A DNA stretch of 64,000 nt from Petunia secreta. Its lineage: Eukaryota; Streptophyta; Magnoliopsida; Solanales; Solanaceae. A program made the translations under genes and the position numbers. Shown here one piece after another: positions 44,911-56,139 of this stretch (the first letter of the stretch is position 1; every line of letters starts with the position of its first letter). The stretch lies in assembly GCA_029990175.1 (NCBI GenBank), contig JARKIP010000023.1:26555501-26619500 (forward strand). The letters are read 5' to 3'. The notes beneath the pieces were generated by a model that searched no databases, was not told the DNA's origin, and worked only from the letters and a program-made list of their open reading frames with translations.

Positions 44911-45528
44911 TGTGCCCTAAAAAATAAAGAAAAATAAAGAATTCAAAACCCCGTCCCCTTTTGAGAATAATTGGACAAATCAAAATGCGTTTTCATTCTC
45001 GTCTCACTTTTTTTTTCCCTCTCAAATGCACATAATCATGTCCAAACGTCCCTTTGGGGTCGAAAACTCATTTAGGTAGTTTAGACAAGTTGAAGACTAG
45101 TCGGCTCACGGGGAGCCCCTCCTATGGCATGATGCATGCTCATTGTATTAAAAGAGTGGTGTAATTCTAGACACGGTTCCCCAAGGCGGACGGACAAGGA
45201 GTGGGATCACTTGAAATTGTTGGTTGTACCACGGACCAACTATATTCCAAAATGTCCCTCTTAAAAGGTATTTTGGTGGTGAAGCGACCGTGGGATCCAC
45301 GTAATCGCCGTGTGTGTGTAAAGTGTCGTTTCCAGGAGTAGAGGAGTATTAGTGAAATATGCAAAATGTCACATCGAGATTCAAATTCAATACAATAAAT
45401 AAATAAAGTAAAAAGCAAAACAAAAAAAAAACGAAACCAAGTTAGTATGATAATAATAATATGAATAACCAGATAATAATTAAATAAATCTCAAAAGTAA
45501 AGACTCATTGTGGTTGGGACTTTGAGTA
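44911..45528 (-). other. element C 5' leader
   Basis: Between primer site and ORF1-A. It shares the block around 45260-45310 with element B (24060-24110). No gene; it presumably holds the RNA packaging signal, which cannot be seen directly. Confidence 0.55.
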
Positions 45529-45546
45529 TCCCCAGCAGAGTCGCCA
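45529..45546 (-). promoter_or_regulatory. primer-binding site of element C
   Basis: Element orientation TGGCGACTCTGCTGGGGA, 3 bp inside the 5' LTR, identical to the element B site. Family knowledge suggests tRNA-Arg as the primer. Confidence 0.82.
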
Positions 45547-45549
45547 TTC

Positions 45550-48276
45550 TGTCATACCCGATTTTGGATTCAACTCGAGGCGAGTCGGATTTCGAATTTG
45601 AGTGGGTGAACTCGTTTGAGTTTAGATTTTGGAGTCGCCACCTAATATAGTTTTCTAAGTTGTATTAGGCCACCTAAGTATCTAAGGTCAAGTTCAATAG
45701 GTCATACTAGTCTATTCCAGAGATTCTAAAGGTTAAGAAGTCCACATGACTAGGGGAAGAAGGTGTTAGGCACTTCCCCAAGTACCATGAAAGGTGGTTC
45801 CCGTCCGAACCTATATTTTGGGATAAAAAATACTGTATATTATCATAAATACTAACTTGGGAAATTAATTTAGCATTTAGCTCAAAAATGTAACATGTCT
45901 ATGCAGTTTAACTTACACTTATACAAATAGATTTTATATACGGCCTATATGTAAGCCTAATCGCATTTTCAAGGCTTGCTAATATAATGCCTAATCGTAA
46001 ACTGGTGTTAACATACAACGGGGTGTTCAATTTCAACTTATATGCAATTCACAAACTTGAAAACTATTTGCACAAATAGTCTATTTTGCAAACGAAATTC
46101 AGATTTTAACAAATACCAAAAGGGGGTTTGTTTTGAAACAAAATATTGGCCATTTAGGGTCGGTGTGACCCGTCATTAATAGTCGAGCCCTAACCTTAAT
46201 GTTCCTTATTGTGTAGGGGTCGGATTTTTGAAATATATAGGCAAAGAGACTGTTTTTGAAAACGGGTTTACAAAAGCACGCAAAGGCAAATAAGAGGTTG
46301 TCGCACGTAATAATATACATATATAGGTATAAACATGCAAGTACATAACTAAATGATAGTTATATCTTTTAAAAAGTATTTTACAGTGTATAAGGGACCC
46401 CAAGTACATTATACACCCATATACATTATTAGATTAGTGCATAAGAGCATAATTAATGGTCAAAATCAATTTACGCACGTAAAGGACCCTTTTTGAAAAC
46501 ATTTTGGGCCCAGATTATTTATGCAAAAGAGGGGCAGATTCTATTTTCAGAAACAGTTCAATCTAGACTAAAATAGCGTAAATAGCCCCTGTCAAGTGAA
46601 ATTTTAGATTAAAATAGTAAGTTCTCGCAATATTCCAAGTCTAATGCAGTGTTGTCATTTACAGATCATGTAGTTTAAAGAAATAGCATGCGACTGTCAG
46701 TTTCAATAGCAAAGCATACTTATGCAAGGTCCTAAATGTATAAATAGAGTATAGACTGGATGGGAACAGGACAAGCCCACATGCAGAGATCAACTAGGAT
46801 TAACAGAGCCCCCAGACTCAAAGCAAAACTAGTAATTTAGACAAAACAAAGATAGGGTAGGAGCATGCTAAGGAAACACACACACATATAGATGCAATGA
46901 ATGGTCAGAGGTGAGAGGAGTACCTTTAAGCAATGTGAAACCAAATAAAATGCAGACAGAAGAGGGGAGAAGCAATGATCAGCACACACACAAGCAGTAA
47001 GCAGTAGTGCTTCAAAGAGAGCAAACAAGCAGAAAGAGAATTGTATGCCCAAAATAGCTATGCAGAACTCTCTAAGTGTATCTGTGTGCGTGTCTCTGAA
47101 TTTTTTGATGTTCAGAAACTTGTCCTTCTAGTTGAAAAGAGAAGAGTTTATATATGTGATGGGTGGAGAATGAAAAGCAACGGGTAAGTCCTCATAAGGC
47201 AAGAAATACAGTCTTCCAAGAATAACAGGGGGACAAATTTGAGTACCCTTCCAAAAATAGAGCAATCAATCCCCAAACCTAAGGAAAATCAATCCTAAAT
47301 TGATTTGGATCCCCTCCCCTCGACCTAACATAGTCTAGGTTCAAAAATCCCATCCCAAATGGGTTTGAACCTCGACAGATTTCAAAAATCAACATATCAA
47401 TAACCATGTCAATTTCCTTTTCTGTACTACTCACAAATTCAAATTAAAGCTAATCAAAATCCCTTGAATTGTGTAAATCAGTCTACTAGTTCAAATTTTA
47501 ATTAGACAAGTCGTGAATTCACACAGATAATGCACAATAGGATGATTCAACCAATTTAGGCGAACAATGGTGAGTTTAAGCTTAGACTCAAAGGAGATGA
47601 TATAGAATTCAGCCTTAAACATGTCGAAACCAAAGTGTAAAACAGGCTCACTGCGATGTCCAAATAATCAACAGTTTACAGAGGTCATGAGTCATGTGAA
47701 TTAATTAATTAACAAGTGAACGATAACCATGCTAATTCACAGAGAGACAAAGGAAAGTTTAGGTATAGTGTCACATAGTTTTCACAAAATCAAAGGGAAA
47801 TAAGATTACTCGTTTACCAAAGTCGGGTCAATCGCGACCCATCACAGATTTACCTTCGCATGGGGTTTCTTACCTCTTTTAAGCGATAACAGCTTTAAAT
47901 CGATGGCCTGTATTGATTCAGTTACCAAAAGGTCAGAACTTACCTTTGCCCAAAAGTCATCAAAAGAATATGCGTTATGTAGCGGATGATGAGGGGAGTG
48001 TCATAGTGTTATTTTCCCCAGTTTTCACGGGCTAAAATAGCCGGGAAATCAATCGACATTGATGGCGATTCATTTCGCCATGAGAGAGAAGAGAGAGGGT
48101 GATTCTAGAATCAGACGGGGGAAATGGGGGAGGGGGGAGGCCAGGATTTAGGGGTCGTTTGGTAATCGAAAAGGAAAAAATGTTTCTGGCCGTTGGATCG
48201 TCTACGTGGACGATCGAGATCGATCCACGTAGGCGTGACGTGTATAAAATGTGGCTGATGTGTAAATTATGAAGTG

Positions 48277-48368
<92 letters not shown>

Positions 48369-48736
48369 TATATATGGTGTATAAATAGTGTATATAAGGC
48401 ATTATACAGGTATACAAATTGTACAAAATGGATATAAAAATACAGAAAGATTAGGAAATTAGTTTTAAAATGTTAGGATGGCTAGGAAATGTATAAAAAT
48501 TGTAATTTTGGGATTTAAAATAAGTTGGACAATTTATTCAAAAATAGAGGTAATCGCGGAAATTGTAAGAATTGCTATGGTTTGAGACGATGCTTTTGAA
48601 AATGGCCTTGATTGTCAGACTATTATGAGAAGATAATTTGAAAGAAGTGGACAGGGCAAGAGTGGATACACGATTGTGTGTAAAATTTAAAAACGGTTGA
48701 TTTTGAAAATAGGAGATTCAAAATTGAGTGTCAACA
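45550..48736 (-). repeat. Element C 5' LTR (3.19 kb)
   Basis: Plus strand TGTCATACCCGATTTTGGAT...GAGTGTCAACA. Near-identical in most stretches to 28442-32094, apart from a missing block of about 485 bp (joint near 46735) and an AT microsatellite at 48279-48365. Confidence 0.92.
48279..48365. repeat. (AT)n microsatellite, about 43 units
   Basis: An uninterrupted AT run in the 5' LTR of element C. The matching place in the 3' LTR (about 31710-31733) has only about ten units, so it expanded after insertion. Confidence 0.98.
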
Positions 48737-48741
48737 GTAAT

Positions 48742-49349
48742 GAGAGCATAATCAAGGTTACTTCGATCGTATATCCTCAAGTCCCACACTATGCATGCAT
48801 ATGGAACTTGTAGAACAACCTCAAGAGTAAGTTCAAGAGATTTCAAGAGATGTCAAGAGAAGCTCCATGAGACATTTTTCAGTTTGGCCAAGGCATACAC
48901 CATACAGGAGTTTGATACGTATATGAAAAAGGTGGAAAAATGGATAAATGGGTAAAAGAATACTTAGAATTGAGGAGCAGCCCGAAAAAGGGAAAGCCGT
49001 AGAGACGGCAGACTCGCCAGTCAGGCACAGCGTGAGGCTGACTACAGTAGACCGGGAGGTTACAATTCCTTTTCCAATTTCCGGGAACATCGAGTACCAT
49101 AAGTGGTCAAGGGCACATTCAACAGTAAATAGGGGATCTACAATGACATCAAACATTGTAGAATCCTTGAATGATTTGAAGAAGGATGCGTGTGATATGC
49201 CCATAGTCGTATTTATGGAGTACATGCGCTCACTGATTGTAACTTGGAGCGATGATAACAGGCAGAAAGTACACGAGACATTCACACCTCTTGGATACAA
49301 GTACATCAAGATACTGGATGGGTATAGAGATGCAGCTATGTTGCTGAAG
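48742..49349 (+). pseudogene. MULE transposase, block 3a (second catalytic part)
   Basis: Resumes directly after the GTAAT duplication with ESIIKVTSIVYPQVPHYACI, continuing block 2 in frame when one target copy is removed (FFDRNESIIK across the joint). IWNL is followed by a TAG where the family has Trp. After a frame change it reads YHKWSRAHSTVNRGSTMTSN then IVESLNDLKKDA, whose Glu (about 49160) is the third DDE acid, then VVFMEYMRSLIVTWSDDNRQ and FTPLGYKYIKILD. The exon ends ...MLLK at 49349, followed by GTAGTATAG. Confidence 0.85.
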
Positions 49350-49467
49350 GTAGTATAGACACTGTTTCATTTCCCTGTATCTCTGTTGTTTCATTTTATA
49401 TCTTCCTTGTATCTTCTTGTTTTATGCATGTATCGTCCTTATATCATATATACATTCAACAGAACAG
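49350..49467 (+). other. MULE intron 3
   Basis: GTAGTATAGACAC...AACAGAACAG. Splicing joins MLLK to DATLYDGEMKF in phase 0. The interior is rich in TGTATC and TTTCATTT. Confidence 0.65.
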
Positions 49468-49881
49468 GATGCCACTCTCTATGATGGTGAGATGAAGTTC
49501 ATCGTTGACCTGAAAGAGCGTACATGCTGTTGTGGAAGATTTCAAACGGAAGAACTTCCATGTGTTCATGCTTTGGCTATTCCAAATTGTAGAGGCCTTG
49601 AGGAAGAAGACTGCAGCTATATCTACGACACAACAACATCCCTAGTAAAGACATACAAGGTCCCTATTAATCCTATCCCAGATGAAAGCAGATGGAAATT
49701 TCCAGCCTACATTCAAAAATTGAACTACTGCCACCAGTTGCAAGACGGCCACCAGGAAGGCCAAAAACATCTAGATACAAACCATAGTGGGAAGTATGCG
49801 CAAAAAGAACAAAGATTATTTGTGCAAATTTTGGGCGTGAAGGACACAATAGGAAAACTTGTACACATCATCCAAAGGTAA
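49468..49881 (+). pseudogene. MULE transposase, block 3b (SWIM zinc finger, C-terminus)
   Basis: Reads DATLYDGEMKFIVDLKERTC, then the SWIM finger CCCGRFQTEELPCVHALAIP (CxC and CxH ligands), then IYDTTTSLVKTYKVPINPIP and a basic tail. SWIM fingers follow the catalytic core in MuDR-type transposases and likely assist DNA binding. The frame is intact from the acceptor to the stop at 49881, the best preserved exon of this gene. The last exon of related genes carries basic GR/K-rich sequence, partly present here. Confidence 0.82.
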
Positions 49882-50400
49882 AATAACACAAATGCTTAGA
49901 ATTCTTCTATATAATTGGATTTTCTTTATTTTTTTCATATAAACACACAAAGTAGTATTGGTGTAGATGTAATAAACTATGTTTCTTATATTTGGTTCTT
50001 ATATCTATCATTTTTATAGCTGCAATGTAATAAACTATGTTTCTCATGCATATCTACTACATATTTCCTAATCAACTTAACATCCATGGTTGTATATCAA
50101 ACTATATCATAACTGTATCTAATGGGCACTGTAACATCAGGTATCGAACAAGTTCATTGTTGTATCTAACTATTTCTTACTGTTTATTTCTTAATGTAAC
50201 ATCCTATATCCAAGTGTTTCATGATTGTATCAAACTATTTTAATTGTTTCTTTCTCATTGTATTTGTCTGTTTCAAAGTATTTCATGATTGTTTCAGAAT
50301 TGTTTCATGATTGTATCAAAATATTTCTAACTATTTCTTTCTTAATTTAACTGTCTTATTCAAACTGTTTCATGATTGTATCAATGAAACAGTACAGATA
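49882..50400. repeat. degenerate TGTATC/TGTTTCA repeat block downstream of the transposase
   Basis: Words such as TGTTTCATGATTGTATCAAA and TTGTATCTAACTATTTCT recur many times between 50040 and 50390. It separates the ends of two convergent genes. No coding sequence. Confidence 0.65.
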
Positions 50401-52925
50401 CAAGGTGCACACACACACTTAAAAGAAACAAAAAAGATAAAGTACATATACCACACACACAAACACACGAAAAGAAACAAAAAGATACAATACAACCACA
50501 AGAAACAAAAAGATATAAGTAAAACTGCCAGACAGACACACATGCACTGAAAAGAAAAACAACGGAACACAAGTGATAAAATTTATACAACTTATTGTAT
50601 CATTCAAAGTATGACCACCGTGTAACACAATGTTGAACCACATTTGAGTCGACACTTTTTCGACGCCAAGTCAAACTCACCCACCAGTGTGTTGTCCTCT
50701 TGGAGTAGGCACACTTCCTAAAACTATAAATTAAAAGAAAAATGAATTGTAAAAGTGTGTGCACAACAAATGGTATAATATATGAGTATTAATAGGTCTC
50801 ACACCTTCCTCCTTTGGGTTTAGCAGGATTATCAACAAATGCTACAAAGTCATTCGTTAAATCTTCATCAACGTCCTCAGTGACGCCAACACAAAAAGGA
50901 TGCCTTTGCAACATCAAAAGTTATGGTGAAATATTGTTGCTGGCACCAGAGGAAAACTCATGGACAAAAGGCGACATACCATATTTACCAGGACGCCTCA
51001 ATCTTACAAATACCTATGAAGGAGTAGTTGTACTCTCACGCGGGATCGCCTGCTCGTTCTTAGTATCTCTGTCAAGCAACACAACATCAGACTGCTCACC
51101 GGACTCATCAACATCATCAACATAATGTAATTCTTTAGTGGAATGCTCATCAGACTCTTCAGCAACCTTCTTAGTTGTGCCAAACATCTTTGTTGAATTT
51201 GAAACAATGATATCTAGGTCAACATCCTCAAACTGTGAGTTAGTAAAATCTGCAAAGGGATCATCATCAAAACAAGGGCTTTAACAGGTCCAACAGTAGC
51301 GTACTTGGTGGAATGAGAAGGTACAGAAGTATCTTTGATAGAATCTCCAGCAACATCAAATGAATAACCTCAATAAACTGATATAAAAAAGATGCAGAAA
51401 CAAAACATGAATAAACAATGACTTCCTATGACACACTGCAGATACAAAAAAGAAGCTTTGAATAAACAGTGTGCAATACATGATATAGTTTAGAAATAGG
51501 AATGATACAAGAAGTAGAGAAAAGAAGGCAAAGGCGCACCTCATCAAGATTGGGAGTCTTCAAAACGTATTGGCTGAAATTCAAACATAGGTCGAAATAT
51601 GGGAATTGCAACTTAGCATCAGCATATGAAGGGGTCAAAGGAACCTTTGTTTCAACTGTGGCTGGCACAAAGACAGATTTTCAACTGTCAACTACTGCTA
51701 CTTTACTTACTCCACCAGTAACAGATCCATCGACTTCAATGAGCACAGGAGCCTCAGTTTCAACTGTAGCAGACAGTACAGAAATAAGTTTTTCGCTGCC
51801 GCCTGCTACATCGCTCACTCGACCAGTAGCGGATGGCTATAAAAAAAACTCATATAAATAACAAACTGTAGATATACTATTTTATAGTTTTTTCATTATG
51901 TCTTATTGTATCTATCTGTATGTAGTTGTATCTAGATAATCATACCTTAAAATTGGCCGAATCTGCGTTAAAAATCTCTGTATCACCATACTTATCCGCT
52001 TTGAACTTCTCGGTATCATCAAAGTCTTCTGGTTTGAACTTTGGTGAACCTGGATCACGAATTTCACCGCTTAGATTACCATGTTTTACAAAAAGAAAAG
52101 ATTCAAGCCAACATTACATGCGAAATATGATATCCACCAAAATAAAGCTACACAATACCTTTCCTTGCACAAGTAGCTTAATTTGATTAACAACTTTAGT
52201 AAGCTCCTTACAAAAGAATTGCTTAACATCTTTGAACTGATTATCAACCTACAAAAGAAACAAAGTCAAACTAAAAACCAAGAAATGTAAGAAAAAGGTG
52301 CACACAATAGAATAAAAACACGATACATACATGAGTTTTGAATAATTCTAAAAAAAGGAAAAAAAAGGACAGTTCGCTTTAAATCCAAGGTAACAAACTT
52401 GTATCAGAATTTTCAGAAAAATATCTCACTATTTCTAACTATTTCAGGGTTGTTAAATCTGTAGGTATAAAGTAGTTTCACAGTTGTATCTTGATGTTTT
52501 TAACTGTTTCAACTATTTCAAAAAACACAACATACCTTGTCAATTATAGTACTCAATTTTACAATCTTGGCGCCATGATCAACCTCCTGTGCCTGTTTTG
52601 AGAAACATGATTGTGCTTGCTTTTCAGCATCTTCAGAAAGACTGGATGCGAAAGCAGCATCACATGACCGACACTGCTAAATATGGGCGACATAAATATC
52701 ATCCTTATCAGATATCTTCGGATCCTGCTCAGTAGGTACCTTCATATTCTTGGCTACATGGACAGTCATATCCTCAACCAACACCAAACTAGCCAACTCA
52801 TACCTTGTCAGCTGAATATTCCTATATATTGCCTACACCATACAAAACAGTAGAACAATAGATCTAAAAGTATCAAAAGGGCATAGATACACATGAAATC
52901 GATATATAAATAATGAAACTATACC
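50400..52925 (-). pseudogene. downstream exons of the DUF1985-type gene
   Basis: Minus-strand pieces flanked by repeat-rich introns. About 52810-52690: AIYRNIQLTRYELASLVLVE and KNMKVPTEQDPKISDKDDIY. About 52240-52160: a KQFFCKELTKVVNQIKLLVQ stretch. About 51230-50990: acidic Ser-rich sequence (STKMFGTTKKVAEESDEHST). About 51000-50820: RLRRPGKYGMSPFVHEF then HPFCVGVTEDVDEDLTNDFV. About 50660-50590: MWFNIVLHGGHTLNDTISCI. These last parts precede the Ulp1-type cysteine protease domain in related genes. The protease domain itself (with its HWVL, D, Q and C blocks) is not found before the transposase end. Exon limits are approximate. Confidence 0.5.
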
Positions 52926-53743
52926 TGTGTGGCTGGGTCATCTAAAATTATATTGACTGTGGAATAATATGTCTAAATACCCATCACTTTCCAGATCAAG
53001 ATACGAGGGGTTCGACAGCTCACCCGCGTGGCTACTATGGAAGGAATGTTTGCCCAGCACTCATAAGCCATGCTTGCAACACAGAAGCCATCCCAACGAT
53101 CCAAAAATATTTACTGCTAGTTTTCAGAGTCACATGAACAGTAGCAAACAATTGATTGAAAGACACTATACCCCAAGAATAGTCCTCGTAAGCATCAAAC
53201 TCAATCAAATCAAAAAATTTCTTCAGAACAAAAGTCACATTGGAGATAGACATCACCAAAAAAATAATAACATACATAATTGCTATCTTGACGGCATTAC
53301 CATCATCATCATCAAGCCATTTTCGTGAGTAAAACAATTGATAACATCTACGTGAGTCACTCTATCTACATTTGGAAAGTAATGAGTCATCAAGTGATTT
53401 GGAGTGCTCGTATCAAGATCATCCAGAGTATCGCCAAAGCACTTTAACCCAGGAACTAGTGCAAACTCCTGAAAACCAACAAACGTGCGCCATTCAAATA
53501 AACCTCGAATGTGCAAGGCTTGGAAGATACAATCTCCTGCGGCATCAATGCCCGAATCAATTTATTTTGAAGAGGCAAATATTTTAACTCACATAAATAA
53601 CCAAAATAGGTCTTTTTAAACATTTCCAACAGAACTGCACTTAACGTATTCTTCAAATGCAAACCAACTTCTCCATCAGTGGTAATCCGCATGCGTAACT
53701 CTTTCCACCTAGCATTCGTGGGTACATAAAATGAGACACCCTA
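52926..53743 (-). pseudogene. DUF1985 domain exon
   Basis: After a TTTTTTAG acceptor at about 53744 the minus strand reads VSFYVPTNARWKELRMRITT, HLKNTLSAVLLEMFKKTYFG, LKYLPLQNKLIRALMPQEIV and FEVYLNGAR. A frame change then gives GFQEFALVPGLKC (about 53480-53440), the signature of DUF1985 ('EFAIVTGLxC'). It continues LMTHYFPNVDRVTHVDVINC; after a second frame change near 53310, WLDDDDGNAVKIAIMYVIIF and KFFDLIEFDAYEDYSWG; then RVSCRTPRILIWKVMG and a donor ACACAG|GTATAG at about 52925. DUF1985 genes in plants are usually carried by MULEs with Ulp1-like proteases (Kaonashi type). Its function is unknown. Two frameshifts and a stop make it a pseudogene. Confidence 0.8.
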
Positions 53744-54172
53744 AAAAAATCAAACGCAATAAATACATAGAGACTACAAAAATAACATGATACAAAGTGA
53801 AATAGAACATACACCATAGATACAGCAAAGTACAATACAGACACAAGCAAATATAAAATTCTACTAAGCTAATACAGGTGCACAAAAACAGGATACAAAA
53901 ATGAAAAAGCGGATACACCATAAATACACAATGAAATGCATTCTTGGGTACATACGTTGGTACAAATGTATAGAAATATGATACAAAAATTGAAACACAA
54001 TAGATATACCATAAATACATAATTAAACACATAAAATACAGCAAAATACAATAAAGATACAAGTAAAAGAACTACATATAATACCAGATACAACAAATAA
54101 ATAATAGATACCAAAAAAAAAAAAAGACGAAAAGCAAAAACATAGAGAAAGACAATACAGAAAAAGAAACAA
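53744..54172 (-). other. intron of the DUF1985-type gene, GATACA-rich
   Basis: Donor GAG|GTACTTTTGT (about 54172 on the minus strand) and acceptor TTTTTTAG at about 53744. The interior repeats GATACAA/ATACACAATGAAA words, the complement of the TGTATC-rich style of the other MULE introns. Confidence 0.6.
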
Positions 54173-54400
54173 AAGTACCTCTAATGCACCATCAACCAAT
54201 ACAGAAATGTGACAGTCCTTCAATGGTGGAGCTTCATCCACAAAATCATCATCATCAACAACTAGTTTACCTTTACTTTTAACCGTAGAAAGAGACACAG
54301 ACGACCGTGTTACGTGCGTCACTGATTGTGATGTTTCTTTCGACTTATTTCGACCTAGATTTTGAAGTATTTTTATCATACCTCATTTTACTCCTATGTT
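54173..54400 (-). pseudogene. first visible exon of the DUF1985-type gene
   Basis: MIKILQNLGRNKSKETSQSV, then SLSTVKSKGKLVVDDDDFVD and EAPPLKDCHISVLVDGALE before the donor. It is a low-complexity, charged N-terminus with no known fold. Because DUF1985 starts in the next exon and the frame is open to the donor, it is a likely 5' coding exon; the true start is uncertain. Confidence 0.5.
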
Positions 54401-55480
54401 CCCTAGCATCTGATGAAGGACTGGAATCACAGTGGTCCAATTAAATACTAAATAATAGTATAGAAAATGGTTGAGCAACGGGGCAGAGAGTGGATAAGAA
54501 TTGGAGAACATACTGGATAAAATAGGAGAAAAAATCAGGCAAAGGGACGCTGATAACAGGATATACGATGAGAAACAAGGGATGCGTGAAACAGGGAGAA
54601 AATTTGGGGTAAATAAAATGAAATAAAAAATGAAGAAAAAACATTAAATATGAGGACCAAATATTAAAAAATGTACAAAAAGACCCTAAAACTATGATAA
54701 GGTAAAGAAATTAACCCATGTAGCTATTCTTTACCCGAATTTTTTATGTTTTATAATTAAGTTTCCCTTTCCTGTATATTGAGTAATTTTTCGAAAACGT
54801 CGCTATGTTTAGTAAATAACTTCTCAAAATGTACTTTTCTGTAAAAATTCTTTTAATTTAATTGCTTTCCTTTTATAAATATAACAAAATACTAAATCAT
54901 CAATTCATACTAAAAGAACTAAATCATTTTGCTGTGATAAACGAGGACAAAGCCTCCTCGTTCAAACTTAATTGTCGAAATTCCAATCCTTATCCTCTTA
55001 ATAATTTCTTTTTCTATTTTAAATCAATTCACCAAAAAGAAAATATTAAATAAAAATTTAAGCATCCTAAAACTCTTCTTGCAGTAGATACGAAGGGAGG
55101 TGGACACCCATATTCAAAACTTTTAATTCGAACCGGCATCCATAATAATCTCCAGTATCTTTTCTAATTTTTTGATTTATTTAATCAAAGGAGTTAATAA
55201 ACAAAAGCAAGAGAACTTTCAAGTCTTTTCTAGTTATAACCAACGGATGTCAATAGGCTCAAAGCCTCAAAACTCCAAGCTTTACAAAATTCAATTCAAC
55301 AGCAGCCAACTAAACAATCTTTAATCTTTTTCTCCTTTATTTTATTAAACATAAACGTTAACTTAATTTCTAGCAGCTAACTTTGGAGGAGCAAGTCTCC
55401 TCTTTTCCAAAATAAATTACTCTATTTCTATAACATACTTTAAAAGTACAGTTATCTTAATGATTTAATACGATGCAGGC
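54401..55480. other. AT-rich sequence, no gene seen
   Basis: Upstream flank of the DUF1985 gene up to about 54720, then unassigned AT-rich DNA. The MULE terminus should lie here, but no inverted copy of the 11137-11300 region was found, so its ends are not placed. Confidence 0.4.
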
Positions 55481-55960
55481 ACCTGATACCACTTGTTAGA
55501 ACTAATTGTAGATAATTACTACATCTACCTCAAGATTTATCATGTCAAATCATCAAAAACATAAACTAGATGTGGAAGCATACCTGAATCCGTAGAAACT
55601 GGTGAAGTCATGCCATTTAATGGTTAGGTCTTTCAAATAATTATGTGAGGTGCTCACTCTTTTTCTCACGATGAGATATCAGAAAAGAATACCTACGTCT
55701 GATTTGGGGACTATAACCCTATTTATAATTGAACAAAACTTATGTAATTCTAATTTAGCCCATCATTAAACAAGCATTATATCCGGTTATCCACGCATAA
55801 AGACCCAGCCTTTATGAGGTATCTAATGAGGCCCATCTAAATTTAAACCATAGTAGATCACTGTAATTGAGCCAACTTTTAAATGATAGCAGCTAATATA
55901 CAATTACTATTGATATATATATATACGTGTAAGTCCATATATATTCTTACAATGCTATAA
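55475..55960 (-). mobile_element. possible LTR with initiator-Met primer site (fragment)
   Basis: The plus strand reads GGCACCTGATACCACTTGTTAGAAC at 55478-55502. In minus orientation an LTR-like end ...GTTCTAACA is followed 2 bases later by TGGTATCAGGTGCC, close to the tRNA-iMet primer site used by many plant LTR elements. The 450 bp to the right could be the LTR, but its other end and any internal genes are not recognisable. It could be a solo fragment or coincidence. Confidence 0.35.
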
Positions 55961-56139
55961 TGTTTAGTTACTGATTTAAGTGTAACATTGCTCTTTTAGT
56001 CATGTGGAGTCTCTGGATACAATTTTTTAAAATCATGTCTTTGAAATCTTGTCGTGATACATGTTTAGGCTTTGTGTGTTAATTTTCTACATATAGGTAT
56101 GATATGGCCATTTTATTTCATTCAAAATTTTTTTTGTAG

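Larger units (their letters stand above)
28442..48736 (-). mobile_element. Element C: 20.3-kb Ogre-like Ty3-gypsy retrotransposon
   Basis: LTRs at 28442-32094 (3') and 45550-48736 (5'), with TGTTGAC...TATGACA termini in element orientation. Perfect 5-bp target duplications GTAAT flank it at 28437-28441 and 48737-48741. Gene order from the 5' LTR: ORF1-A, ORF1-B, gag, protease, G-patch-like linker, probable intron, RT-RNase H-integrase, 3' untranslated region with a 69-bp tandem array, polypurine tract. Length, extra ORFs before gag, possible gag-pol intron and long 3' region match the Ogre branch of the Tat lineage. All genes contain frameshifts or stops, so it is not autonomous. It sits inside the MULE transposase at a GACCGTAAT|GAGAGC target. 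Confidence 0.93.

Noticed and set aside
50311..50570. Hydrophobic or Lys-rich frames on both strands at 50300-50660
   Set aside because: Low-complexity ACACAC/GAAAC sequence in spacer between two MULE genes; no support as protein.
11137..54720. Terminal inverted repeats of the MULE
   Set aside because: Compared by eye, the left (11137-11300) and right (54600-54740) candidate ends do not match in inverted orientation. The element may lack them or its ends may be lost.
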